Below are positions 8,964 through 16,729 of a stretch of 55,022 bases of DNA, one piece after another. The notes beneath the pieces were generated by a model that was not told the origin of the DNA, did no database searches, and was given only the letters and a program-made list of their open reading frames with translations. Each line of letters starts with the position of its first letter. The stretch's first letter is position 1. This DNA is from Arthrobacter sp. SO5 (GTDB lineage Bacteria > Actinomycetota > Actinomycetes > Actinomycetales > Micrococcaceae): NCBI RefSeq assembly GCF_020532805.1, contig NZ_MQTQ01000019.1, positions 1-55,022 of the forward strand, written 5' to 3'. A program made the position numbers and the translations under genes.

Positions 8964-9863
8964 ATGGAGCCCCAGCCGGCGGACGCCGGGAGCCACTCCC
9001 GCCCATTGCCCGGCCACATCGCCGCAGCCCTGGCAGCCGCGGGCGGCCCTGCCGACTCGGCGGGGCAGCCCTGGGCCGGGCGCAGCCTGAGCGGTGACGA
9101 CGCCACGATCCACAACTTCGAGGACGACGACGGCACCGCGGATTCCGGCTACGCCGCCGCGCTGGCGGCCCTCGCCGCCGGGGACGGCGACGAAGCGGCC
9201 GTGGTCGCTGCCCTGGCCACCGCGCGGGTCTTCGTGCCGATCGTTGCCCAGCTGGCGGAAGACGGCGAGGGTGCCGTGGGGCCTCGCGGCGACAGACTCC
9301 AGGGGGACAAGCAGGCAGACATGGCCCTCGTGACGCTCAAGGCGCCCGACGGCCGGACGGCGCTGCCCGTCTTCACCTCCGCGGCTTCACTTGCGGCCTG
9401 GCACCCCGAAGCACGCCCCGTCGCGGTCTACGCAGCCCGCGCGGCGCTCTCTGCCGTTGCGGAAGGGGCCGAACTCCTCGTGCTCGACCCAGGCTCCGCG
9501 GTCACCTTTGTGGTGCGCCGCCCGGCTGTCTGGGCCTTGGCCCAGCAGCAGCACTGGACGCCGTCGTATGCTGATCCCGAACTGGCACAGTCCCTCGGCG
9601 CGGCCGCGGTTGGCATTCCGGCGGTCCGGCGTGTTGAAATTCAACCAGGCGGCGGAGTAGCTTCGCTGGCAGCGGACGGCCGCCAGCTGCCCGGTGGAGG
9701 CGCCGGCCCTGAACTGCGGGTGATCCTCTACCTTGAGGACGGCCTCGACGCCGCGGGCGTGCAGTCGATCGTCGCGGGCCTGAACAACGAGTGGGCCCGG
9801 AATGAAATGTTCGCCGGCCGGGTTGACTCGATCGAAGTCAAGTTGCAGCGGGCAGCACCGTAG
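8964..9863 (+). CDS. SseB-family protein
   Basis: A 299-residue soluble protein. The N-terminal half (about 60-200) resembles the SseB N-terminal domain: AALAAGDGDEAAVVAALATARVFVPIV, then LPVFTSAASLAAWHPEARPV and GAELLVLDPGS. The C-terminal part includes RVILYLEDGLDAAG. ATG 8964 was chosen because it lies 13 bases after the priA stop; earlier in-frame starts would be inside priA. Many actinobacteria keep a gene of this type beside the his or infC region. Molecular function is unknown. Its position suggests co-transcription with the his genes. Confidence 0.8.
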   Translation: MEPQPADAGSHSRPLPGHIAAALAAAGGPADSAGQPWAGRSLSGDDATIHNFEDDDGTADSGYAAALAALAAGDGDEAAVVAALATARVFVPIVAQLAEDGEGAVGPRGDRLQGDKQADMALVTLKAPDGRTALPVFTSAASLAAWHPEARPVAVYAARAALSAVAEGAELLVLDPGSAVTFVVRRPAVWALAQQQHWTPSYADPELAQSLGAAAVGIPAVRRVEIQPGGGVASLAADGRQLPGGGAGPELRVILYLEDGLDAAGVQSIVAGLNNEWARNEMFAGRVDSIEVKLQRAAP

Positions 9864-9872
9864 CTGACGGCC

Positions 9873-9902
9873 GCCCGGGAGCATTCCCGTGCTGCCCGGG
9901 GC
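9873..9902 (+). terminator. GC-rich hairpin after the SseB-like gene
   Basis: Arms GCCCGGGAGCA and TGCTGCCCGGG around a six-base loop, with one bulge. There is no U-run after it, so it could be a weak or Rho-assisted terminator or an mRNA-stability hairpin. Confidence 0.35.
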
Positions 9903-9922
9903 AGTACCTGAAGGATGTGTCA

Positions 9923-11242
9923 GTGAACTTCACGCTTTACCGGGAACTACTGGCAGTGCGGCCGATCAGGCGGCTCCTGCTGGTGGGGATGATCGCCCGC
10001 ATACCGCATTCGGCCGCGGGCGTGCTGCTGACGCTGCACATAGTCCTGACCCTTGGCCAGGGCTATGCCGCCGCCGGAGCCGCCGCCGCCGTCATGACCA
10101 TCGGCATCGCTGTCGGGGCACCCTGGCGGGGCCGGCGCGTCGATACAGTGGGCCTGCGGAGGGCACTGATCCCGTCGGTTATTTCCGAGACCGTCATCTG
10201 GTCGATCGTGCCGCATGTGTCCTACGAGCTGCTCCTGCCTCTGGTCTTTGTCGGCGGCCTGCTCACCCTGCCGATCTTCAGCGTGGTGCGCCAATCCCTC
10301 GGCGTCCTGGCCACGGGTGAACAGCGGCGCACGGCGTTCGCCCTCGACGCGATCACGACGGAACTTGTCTTCATGATCGGACCGGCCGCAGGCGCCCTTG
10401 TCGCCACCGCCGGGTACTCGGTCCTTGGACTGACCATCGTCGGCATCGCCACGTCCGTGTCCGGGTTGTTCCTCATGTGGTTCAACCCACCGACCCGCAG
10501 CGCCGCGACCGACGCAGGGTTCGAGGCGGACCAGCTTGAGTGCGCCGAAGCCGCCCTGGTGGCCGCCGCTCCGGCCCACGTGCACGAAGCTGCCGCTGAG
10601 CTCGCCCCGCTGGCCGCCGCTGGGCAAAGGCGCCGGCGCGGTTCCGGTCTGCGGCACAGGGTCGTCCATAATTTCGCCTGGCTCACGGCAGCGGTCGGCG
10701 CCGTCTTCGCCGTCGCCGCCGGGGCCGGCATGGTGCTCAGCGGTACCGACGTCGGCATCGTGGCCGCTCTTCAAACGGGGGGACACCAGGCCGAGATCGG
10801 GATGGTGTTCCTGTTCTGGTGCGCGGCTTCGGTGGTCGGCGGCCTCATCTACGGCGCCATGCACCGGCCGATCTCGCCGATCCTGCTGCTCCTGGGCATG
10901 TCCGCACTGACCGTCCCGATGGCGTTCGCGGCGGACACCTGGACACTGAGCCTGCTCTCGCTGCTGCCGGGGCTGCTGTGCGCCCCCGTCCTTTCGGCCG
11001 CCTCGGAAAAAGTTGCCGAGCTCGTCGACGAGAGCCGCCGCGGCGAGGCGATGGGCTGGTACGGCTCGGCCCTCACCGGCGGCGTGGCGCTCGGGGCGCC
11101 GCTCGCCGGTCTCTTCATCGACGAGGTGGGCCCGGGGGCCGGATTCGTCTCGGTGGGGGCAGCCGGCGTCGTCCTGTGCGTCGTGGGACTGGTACTGCAG
11201 CACCGCCGCCGTCGTGGCTGGGTTGGTGAGGCTCCTAGTTGA
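9923..11242 (+). CDS. MFS transporter
   Basis: Major facilitator permease of about 439 residues with some 12 hydrophobic segments and a long charged central loop (about 195-245, rich in Ala, Glu and Arg) between the two six-helix halves. GRRVDTVGLRRALI after the second helix fits the cytoplasmic loop motif of the superfamily, in modified form. GTG 9923 is preferred over GTG 9917 because GAAGG (9910-9914) is then 8 bases upstream. The substrate cannot be told; drug or metabolite efflux is plausible. Confidence 0.82.
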   Translation: MNFTLYRELLAVRPIRRLLLVGMIARIPHSAAGVLLTLHIVLTLGQGYAAAGAAAAVMTIGIAVGAPWRGRRVDTVGLRRALIPSVISETVIWSIVPHVSYELLLPLVFVGGLLTLPIFSVVRQSLGVLATGEQRRTAFALDAITTELVFMIGPAAGALVATAGYSVLGLTIVGIATSVSGLFLMWFNPPTRSAATDAGFEADQLECAEAALVAAAPAHVHEAAAELAPLAAAGQRRRRGSGLRHRVVHNFAWLTAAVGAVFAVAAGAGMVLSGTDVGIVAALQTGGHQAEIGMVFLFWCAASVVGGLIYGAMHRPISPILLLLGMSALTVPMAFAADTWTLSLLSLLPGLLCAPVLSAASEKVAELVDESRRGEAMGWYGSALTGGVALGAPLAGLFIDEVGPGAGFVSVGAAGVVLCVVGLVLQHRRRRGWVGEAPS

Positions 11243-11621
11243 CGGCCCCGGTATACTTCTCGCCCGGGCCCTTGCCCGGGGCATCCGGAATGACGGAGGC
11301 CTCGCGGAAGGCCAGCTGCAGGGAGCGCAGTCCGTCGCGCAATGGTCCGGCGTGCTGAGAGCCGATCTCGGGCGCGGCCGCGGTGACCAGGCCGGCAAGG
11401 GCCGTAATCAGCTTGCGGGCCTCATCCAGGTCCTTGAGCTCCTCGGCATTTTCCTCGGCGGCGAGCCCGAGCTTCACTGCGGCGGCACTCATGAGGTGCA
11501 CTGCGGCGGTGGTGATGACCTCGATCGCGGGGACCTCGGAGATGTCGCGGATCTGCTGTGAGACGTCGCCCTGGGCGCCGGCGGGCTCGTAAACGTGTGA
11601 ATTACTTTCTGAAGTGCTCAT
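11235..11621 (-). CDS. DUF1844 protein
   Basis: A 128-residue acidic protein. It carries [38 protein letters not shown], typical of the DUF1844 family found next to infC in actinobacteria. The rest is helical with no catalytic motif. I chose ATG 11621 (MSTSESNSH); in-frame extension upstream is low-quality sequence and the ribosome binding site is weak either way. Its 3' end overlaps the MFS gene by 8 bases in convergent orientation. It is divergent from the infC operon. Function unknown. Confidence 0.8.
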   Translation of the reverse strand: MSTSESNSHVYEPAGAQGDVSQQIRDISEVPAIEVITTAAVHLMSAAAVKLGLAAEENAEELKDLDEARKLITALAGLVTAAAPEIGSQHAGPLRDGLRSLQLAFREASVIPDAPGKGPGEKYTGAVN

Positions 11622-11729
11622 GCTGGTAAGCTTGTCACAGACCGACTGGATGTCGTTATTTCGCTTAGGCTCTTTCATCGTGACGATGAAGCGCCGCAGC
11701 GGGGAACTACCGAGGAAGCCCTTCCGATC

Positions 11730-11751
11730 CATACATGCTCCGTCATGTATG
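11730..11751. promoter_or_regulatory. palindromic operator candidate
   Basis: Perfect inverted repeat CATACATG-N6-CATGTATG between the divergent DUF1844 and infC genes, 24 bases upstream of the putative infC -10. The symmetry and spacing suit a dimeric repressor or activator. No regulator can be named. Confidence 0.45.
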
Positions 11752-11948
11752 TGCGGCGGACGGGTTTTGTTCTGTAGTATCGGTATCCAGTTTGCAAGCG
11801 GAGTTCTCTCCCACCCGCGTCAGCCGCTCTCCTTCGGGAAGCTTCGCAAGAAGCAAGGTTGCCGGGTATCTGGTCGGGCATTCACCACGGGCGTCAGCCT
11901 GGCGGGAATGTATGCCGCCTCCCACGGGGCAGGCAGTACCGATCTTCG

Positions 11949-11989
11949 AGGCCTTCGATTGCTCCGGCAATTGGGGGCCTTCTCTTTTT
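11949..11989 (+). terminator. attenuator-like hairpin before infC
   Basis: A 14-pair stem (11949-11962 with 11967-11980, three of the pairs G-U) closes a TCCG loop. A U-rich tract, TCTCTTTTT, follows at 11981-11989. This has the form of an intrinsic terminator but sits 39 bases upstream of the infC start, inside the operon leader. That placement suggests regulated read-through, as in the L20-controlled infC leader of Bacillus. The control mechanism here is inference. Confidence 0.7.
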
Positions 11990-12027
11990 GCCGGTGGAAT
12001 ACCCCTCACGAACACAGGAGCTTTAAC

Positions 12028-13179
12028 ATTAGCGAGCCAAGAATCAATGAGCGTATCCGCGTCCCCGAGGTGCGGCTGGTCGGCCCTGCAGGCGAGCAAG
12101 TAGGCGTTGTCCGTATTGAGGATGCCCTGCGTTTGGCTGCCGAGTCCGATCTTGATCTCGTTGAAGTTGCACCGCAGGCCAAGCCTCCGGTGTGCAAGCT
12201 GATGGACTTCGGCAAGTACAAGTACGAAGCCGCCGTCAAGGCACGCGAGGCCCGGAAGAACCAGACCAACACGGTCCTGAAGGAAATCCGTTTCCGCCTG
12301 AAGATCGACACCCACGACTACGAGACGAAGCGCGGCCACGCGCTCCGCTTCCTCGGCGCCGGGGACAAGGTCAAAGCCATGATCCAGTTCCGCGGCCGTG
12401 AGCAGCAGCGCCCGGAGATGGGCATCCGCCTGCTCCAGCGTTTCGCGGACGACGTCGCCGAAGTCGGCGTTGTAGAGTCCAGCCCGCGGATCGATGGCCG
12501 CAACATGGTCATGGTGGTGGGTCCCCTGAAGAACAAGGCCGAAGCCAAGGCTGAGGCGCGCCGCGCAACGCAGCGCGCAGAAGCCAAGGCGGAGAACGAA
12601 GCCAAGGCTTCGGGTCGGGTTGAAACCTCCCGCCCCGACGCACCCCTGACGCAGTCGCTCGCGGATCTTCTTCCTGAAGGCTACGAGGTCCGGACTGCGG
12701 CACCCGAGGCAAAGGTGGCCGAGACGGCGGCTCCGGCAACGGAAGCCCCCGCCGCGGAAACCGCTCCCGACGTCGCCCCGGCCGAAAAGGTCGAAGCCGG
12801 CGCGGACAAAGCCGTCGCTGCGGAGGCCCCGGCCGCCGAGGTCAAGGAAGCCCCGGCTGCCAAGGCTCCCGTCCAGGAAGCGCCGAAGCAGGAGGCCCCC
12901 AAGGCTCCCAAGGCCGCTCCGAAGCGTGAAGCCCCGAAGGCTGAGGCTCCCAAGGCCGCCGCCAAGCCGGCAGTAGTCAAGGCGCCCGCAGCGCCCAAGG
13001 CTGCCGCCAAGGCACCGGAAGCCGCGAAGGCGCCCGAGGCTGAAAAGGCTGCTCCGGCAGCGGCGCCGAAGCCGGTAGCCGCTCCGAAGCCGGTACCGCG
13101 TCCTTCGGCACCGAAGCCCGCCGCGCGGCCGGCGGCTCCCAAGGCCGCCGCCAAACCGGGTACCAAGAAGACCAACTAG
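12028..13179 (+). CDS. infC: translation initiation factor IF-3, ATT start
   Basis: Binds the 30S subunit, blocks premature 50S joining and proofreads start codons. The start is ATT at 12028 (ATT AGC GAG CCA), with AGGAG 7 bases upstream. No in-frame ATG or GTG fits before the conserved [16 protein letters not shown]. The non-canonical start is the classic basis of IF-3 autoregulation. The usual N-domain (about 1-75), linker helix and C-domain (to about 172, ending [11 protein letters not shown]) are intact. About 200 extra residues follow, rich in Ala, Pro, Lys and Glu, so the 383-residue protein is twice the usual 180. The tail looks disordered. It leads infC-rpmI-rplT. Confidence 0.95.
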   Translation: MSEPRINERIRVPEVRLVGPAGEQVGVVRIEDALRLAAESDLDLVEVAPQAKPPVCKLMDFGKYKYEAAVKAREARKNQTNTVLKEIRFRLKIDTHDYETKRGHALRFLGAGDKVKAMIQFRGREQQRPEMGIRLLQRFADDVAEVGVVESSPRIDGRNMVMVVGPLKNKAEAKAEARRATQRAEAKAENEAKASGRVETSRPDAPLTQSLADLLPEGYEVRTAAPEAKVAETAAPATEAPAAETAPDVAPAEKVEAGADKAVAAEAPAAEVKEAPAAKAPVQEAPKQEAPKAPKAAPKREAPKAEAPKAAAKPAVVKAPAAPKAAAKAPEAAKAPEAEKAAPAAAPKPVAAPKPVPRPSAPKPAARPAAPKAAAKPGTKKTN

Positions 13180-13294
13180 TTCACGGCTGCCGGACAGCAA
13201 TGCCCGGCAGCAAGCAACCAGCACGCCGCCCGCAGGGGCGGCTGCACGAATGACTGCAGACTCCGTCTGCGGATACGTAAGGAGATCGGTTCCC

Positions 13295-13489
13295 ATGCCG
13301 AAGATGAAGACCCACAGTGGTGCTAAGAAGCGCTTCAAGCTGACCGGCAGCGGCAAGCTGCGCCGCCAGCAGGCCAACCGCCGCCACTACCTCGAGCACA
13401 AGTCCTCCAGGCTGACCCGCCGCCTCGCCGGCGACAAGATCGTCTTCAAGGGCGACGCCAAGGTCATCCGGAAGATGCTCGGCATCTAA
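13295..13489 (+). CDS. rpmI: 50S ribosomal protein L35
   Basis: A 64-residue basic ribosomal protein beginning [15 protein letters not shown] and ending [12 protein letters not shown], full length for L35. AAGGAG lies 10 bases before ATG 13295. It is the second gene of the infC operon, 115 bases after infC. Confidence 0.97.
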   Translation: MPKMKTHSGAKKRFKLTGSGKLRRQQANRRHYLEHKSSRLTRRLAGDKIVFKGDAKVIRKMLGI

Positions 13490-13609
13490 GTTCCAAGTTC
13501 TCTGACTGCTAGCCACCTGGCAGCAGTCAACTACCAATAAGGCTTCTCAGGCCAGCCGGTTGTTCCGGCAGTAGTCGCTTGGGATCAGAATTTTCTAAGG
13601 AGTACGCAC

Positions 13610-14086
13610 GTGGCACGTGTGAAGAGGGCGGTAAACGCCCACAAGAAGCGCAGGGTTATCCTCGAACGCGCAAAGGGCTACCGCGGACAGCGTTCACGCC
13701 TGTACCGCAAGGCCAAAGAGCAGCTGCTGCACTCGTTTGTATACAGCTACGGCGACCGCAAGAAGAAGAAGGGCGACTTCCGCCGCCTGTGGATCCAGCG
13801 CATCAACGCCGCATCCCGCGCCAACGGCCTGACCTACAACCGTCTGATCCAGGGCCTCAAGGCCGCTGAGGTCGAGGTTGACCGCCGTATGCTGGCCGAG
13901 CTTGCCGTTTCTGACGCCAACGCCTTCGCCGCTCTGGTCCAGATCGCCAAGGATTCGCTGCCCGCCGACACGTCGGCTCCGGCCGTCCAGGCCGACGCTG
14001 CACCGGCCGCCAAGAAGCCCGCCGCGAAGAAGGCCCCCGCCAAGAAGTCGGCTGCCAAGCCGGCCGCTGACACGGCTGCCAAGTAG
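13610..14086 (+). CDS. rplT: 50S ribosomal protein L20 with C-terminal tail
   Basis: Binds 23S rRNA early in 50S assembly and, in several bacteria, represses its own operon. The core of about 117 residues is canonical ([15 protein letters not shown], then [18 protein letters not shown], then [22 protein letters not shown]). About 40 more residues follow, made of Ala, Lys and Pro repeats ([18 protein letters not shown]), giving 158. GTG 13610 has AAGGAG upstream. The tail resembles the low-complexity extension on IF-3 in the same operon. Confidence 0.96.
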   Translation: MARVKRAVNAHKKRRVILERAKGYRGQRSRLYRKAKEQLLHSFVYSYGDRKKKKGDFRRLWIQRINAASRANGLTYNRLIQGLKAAEVEVDRRMLAELAVSDANAFAALVQIAKDSLPADTSAPAVQADAAPAAKKPAAKKAPAKKSAAKPAADTAAK

Positions 14087-14091
14087 TTCCT

Positions 14092-14117
14092 GAACGAGTT
14101 CACGATCTGCCTCGTTC
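14092..14117 (+). terminator. hairpin after rplT
   Basis: GAACGAG and CTCGTTC (7-bp perfect arms) around a 12-base loop, directly after the rplT stop. There is no U-tract. It may terminate or stabilise the 3' end of the infC operon; the next gene has its own leaderless promoter. Confidence 0.35.
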
Positions 14118-14139
14118 CAGAACCGGCTGCAAAAGCTAC

Positions 14140-14151
14140 TAAGGTTCTTGT
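14140..14151 (+). promoter_or_regulatory. leaderless promoter -10 of the methyltransferase gene
   Basis: TAAGGT at 14140-14145, six bases before ATG 14152, with no Shine-Dalgarno sequence. This is the same geometry as the other leaderless candidates. Confidence 0.55.
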
Positions 14152-15057
14152 ATGAACGAAACCGGGCGCCCGCAAGATGTTCCACTCTCCAACCCTCGAG
14201 CTGATCGGGTGAGGAAGGTGGCACAGCTTGCCGGGCGCCCGGCCCGTTTAAAGCGCCGCGAGTTCCTCGCGGAGGGGCCGCAGGCAGTCCGGGAAGCCCT
14301 TGTCCTGCACCAGAAGAGGATGGCCGCGGGGGAGCCCGGCGTGGTCTACGAGGTCTACGCGAGCGAATCCTGCCTGGACCGGCACCCGGACCTGGAGGCA
14401 CTCGCGGACGGCACCACTGCCTTCCTCGCCACCGACGAAGTGCTCGCCGCGATGGCGGACACGGTGAACCCGCAGGGCATCCTCGCGGTCTGCGGGTTTT
14501 TGGATGTCAGCCTGGACACGGTGCTCGACGCCCGCCCCCAGCTGATTGCCGCACTGTGCCAGGTCCGTGACCCCGGCAACGCGGGGACCGTACTGCGGGC
14601 TGCCGACGCCGCCGGCGCCGACGCCGTCGTCCTGACAGCCTCCAGCGTGGACATCTACAACCCCAAGGCCGTCCGGTCGACGGCGGGCTCCTTGTTCCAT
14701 CTTCCTGTGGTGCTGGGTGCCGAGACCGACGAACTGGTGGCACGCTGCAGGGAACGCGGCATCGGCGTTCTGGCCGCAGACGGCAACGGGGAACTGAACC
14801 TGGACCGGCTCCAGGACCAGAACGCCGCGCGCCGGCTGGGTGCACCGGCACAGGACGCCGGGTACGCGCTGGAAAGCCCCACAGCCTGGCTGTTCGGCAA
14901 CGAAGCGCAAGGCCTGGCCGAGGAAGAACTCGCCCTCGCCGACCACCGGGTGGCCGTTCCGGTCTACGGGGCGGCCGAAAGCCTCAACCTCGGCACCGCC
15001 GCGACGGTGTGCCTTTACGCCAGCGCCCGGTCCCAGCAGGCACGTTCGCTGCCGTAG
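14152..15057 (+). CDS. SpoU/TrmH-family RNA 2'-O-methyltransferase
   Basis: SAM-dependent methyltransferase of the SPOUT class that methylates a ribose 2'-OH in rRNA or tRNA. It has 301 residues. An N-terminal substrate-binding region (about 15-100; REFLAEGPQAVREAL) precedes the catalytic SPOUT domain with motif 1 (QVRDPGNAGTVLRAADAAG, near 140), motif 2 (WLFGNEAQGL) and motif 3 (ESLNLGTAATVCLYA), the last two forming the knotted SAM site. It occupies the position of Rv1644 (tsnR) in M. tuberculosis, after rplT. A 23S rRNA target is likely but not shown by the sequence. Confidence 0.93.
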   Translation: MNETGRPQDVPLSNPRADRVRKVAQLAGRPARLKRREFLAEGPQAVREALVLHQKRMAAGEPGVVYEVYASESCLDRHPDLEALADGTTAFLATDEVLAAMADTVNPQGILAVCGFLDVSLDTVLDARPQLIAALCQVRDPGNAGTVLRAADAAGADAVVLTASSVDIYNPKAVRSTAGSLFHLPVVLGAETDELVARCRERGIGVLAADGNGELNLDRLQDQNAARRLGAPAQDAGYALESPTAWLFGNEAQGLAEEELALADHRVAVPVYGAAESLNLGTAATVCLYASARSQQARSLP

Positions 15058-15091
15058 CCTTCCTTGCGGGAATCTGCTGGAAAGTGCGGGA

Positions 15092-15118
15092 CCGGTACCG
15101 GGGATGAGCCGGTACCGG
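15092..15118 (+). terminator. perfect hairpin after the methyltransferase gene
   Basis: The self-complementary 10-mer CCGGTACCGG occurs twice, seven bases apart, giving a perfect 10-bp stem. It lies 35 bases after the stop codon. There is no U-run. It is paired with the opposite-strand terminator at 15139-15170, as expected between convergent genes. Confidence 0.5.
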
Positions 15119-15138
15119 CAGGTGACAGCGGGACAACG

Positions 15139-15170
15139 AAAAACGGGGGGTCCACCACATGGTGGGCCCC
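15139..15170 (-). terminator. intrinsic terminator of the GlsB-like gene
   Basis: Read on the minus strand: stem GGGGCCCACC / GGTGGACCCC with an ATGT loop (one G-U pair), followed by a C-run, G and five Ts. It lies about 33 bases after the GlsB/YeaQ stop, in the right orientation. Confidence 0.75.
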
Positions 15171-15202
15171 GCCGTCGTTGTGTGCAATGTCGTTGTGTGA
15201 AA

Positions 15203-15469
15203 TCAGGTGGTCTTGTTCCGGCCTGTGATGGCGCCGTAGGCAAGGGCAACAACCAAGCCGCCGACGATGGCGAGGAGCCAGGAACCAAGATTCCAGAATT
15301 CCATCTTGCCGCCGCCGAACAGGAGGTCGCCGATCCAGCCGCCGACAATGGCACCGACAACGCCGAGCACGAGGCTGGTAACCCAGCCGCCGCCAACCCT
15401 GCCAGGCATGACTGCCTTAACGATTGCACCTACTATGAGTCCGAGAATGATCCAGCCTAGAAAGCCCAT
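15203..15469 (-). CDS. GlsB/YeaQ/YmgE family membrane protein
   Basis: An 88-residue protein of three hydrophobic, glycine-rich helices (MGFLGWIILGLIVGAIVK, then WVTSLVLGVVGAIVGGWIGDLLFG, then SWLLAIVGGLVVALAYGAI). This is the transglycosylase-associated-protein-like family of small inner-membrane proteins often linked to stress. ATG 15469 is chosen because AGGAGG sits 4 bases upstream; an in-frame start ten codons earlier lacks one. It is monocistronic with its own terminator. Molecular role unknown. Confidence 0.88.
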   Translation of the reverse strand: MGFLGWIILGLIVGAIVKAVMPGRVGGGWVTSLVLGVVGAIVGGWIGDLLFGGGKMEFWNLGSWLLAIVGGLVVALAYGAITGRNKTT

Positions 15470-15742
15470 TACTCCTCCTACATATTCGTCGGCATCCAAA
15501 TTGTGAATCCCGATTATGGCTTCAAGCTAACACCTGCGCGGTTGCTTGTCAGCAGGATCACAGTCAATCGTTACCTCCCGCGTCATCTACGGCGCCGCTG
15601 CCGGGTTGAGGACCTGGCACTGGCGGCGGCCGGCCCTTGCGCGGTACAGGGGGCCCGGTCCAGCGGGTACGGTATTCCTTGTGGGCGCAGGCATCAGCCG
15701 TGTCCGCGACCACCCCGGCAGAACCCCTAAGGAGAAGCACCC

Positions 15743-16663
15743 GTGGCTGCAAATGGCGGTACCAAGGCGATCGTTGCGGCGCTGGCCGCCAACCTGACTA
15801 TCGCCGCCCTGAAGTTCGTTGCCTACGCCCTGACGCTGTCCTCGTCGATGCTGGCCGAGGCGATCCACTCGCTCGCGGACTCCGGCAACCAAATCCTGCT
15901 GCTGATCGGCGGCAAGCGCGCGAAGAAGGCCGCGAGTCCCGAACACCCCTTCGGCTACGGCCGCGAACGCTACATCTACGCCTTCATCGTGTCGATTGTG
16001 CTGTTCAGCGTCGGCGGCCTCTTCGCGCTGTACGAAGCGTGGGGGAAGATCCAGCACCCGCATGCCATCGAGGGCGACTTCTGGTGGGTGCCGCTGGCGG
16101 TACTCGTGGGCGCCATCTGCGCCGAGGGATTCTCTTTCCGGACCGCCATTGCCGAATCCAACCTCGTCCGCGGCCAGCAGGGCTGGATCAAGTTCATCCG
16201 CAATGCCAAACAGCCGGAGCTTCCGGTCATTCTGCTGGAGGACTTCGGCGCCCTCGTGGGCCTGGCCTTCGCGCTCTTCGGCGTGGGGCTTACCCTCCTC
16301 ACCGGTGACGGCATCTGGGATGCCCTGGGCACCGGCATGATCGGATTGCTGCTCGTGGCCATCGCCGTGGTGCTTGCCATGGAAACGAAATCGCTGCTGC
16401 TGGGCGAGTCCGCGACGAAGGACGATGTGGCGAAAATCCGGAACGCCATCGAGTCCGCCGGCAGCGGCATCATCCATTTGAAGACCCTGCACCTGGGTCC
16501 CGAGGAATTGCTCGTGGCGGCCAAGATCAGCGTTGACCGGGCAGACACCGGCCAGGACATCGCCGGGGCCATTAACGACGCCGAGGCCCGGATCCGGGAG
16601 GCTGTCCCGATTGCGCGGGTCATTTACCTTGAGCCGGATGTGCAGCGCGTCAGCGCCTCCTGA
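15743..16663 (+). CDS. cation diffusion facilitator (CDF) transporter
   Basis: Divalent-metal/proton antiporter family, 306 residues with about six membrane helices. The TM2 region AEAIHSLADSGNQ (residues 39-50) carries the family motif. In TM5 the usual HxxxD zinc site is replaced by LLEDFGALVG (164-173), as in the SLC30A9-like branch, so substrate and coupling may differ from classic Zn exporters. A charged C-terminal cytoplasmic domain follows from about residue 215. GTG 15743 follows AAGGAGAAG. It is the only gene here on this strand between convergent neighbours. The metal cannot be named. Confidence 0.88.
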   Translation: MAANGGTKAIVAALAANLTIAALKFVAYALTLSSSMLAEAIHSLADSGNQILLLIGGKRAKKAASPEHPFGYGRERYIYAFIVSIVLFSVGGLFALYEAWGKIQHPHAIEGDFWWVPLAVLVGAICAEGFSFRTAIAESNLVRGQQGWIKFIRNAKQPELPVILLEDFGALVGLAFALFGVGLTLLTGDGIWDALGTGMIGLLLVAIAVVLAMETKSLLLGESATKDDVAKIRNAIESAGSGIIHLKTLHLGPEELLVAAKISVDRADTGQDIAGAINDAEARIREAVPIARVIYLEPDVQRVSAS

Positions 16664-16729
16664 CGGGTTCCGCCGGCTGCGCCGGGTGACCGGTGACGAA
16701 GGGGCCGCTGGGCCGGCGCCGCTCTGCGG

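Larger units (their letters stand above)
11622..12027 (+). promoter_or_regulatory. infC operon leader region
   Basis: A 406-base gap without a convincing gene. It holds an 8-bp-arm palindrome (11730-11751), a -10-like TAGTAT (11775-11780) without a good -35, a small GCAA-loop hairpin (11841-11854) and an intrinsic-terminator-like hairpin just ahead of infC. If transcription starts near 11786, the leader is about 240 bases, long enough for attenuation control of the operon. Confidence 0.6.

Noticed and set aside
11614..12027. In-frame N-terminal extension of infC
   Set aside because: The translation before SEPRINERI has no IF-3 similarity and runs through the attenuator hairpin; AGGAG is correctly placed for ATT 12028.
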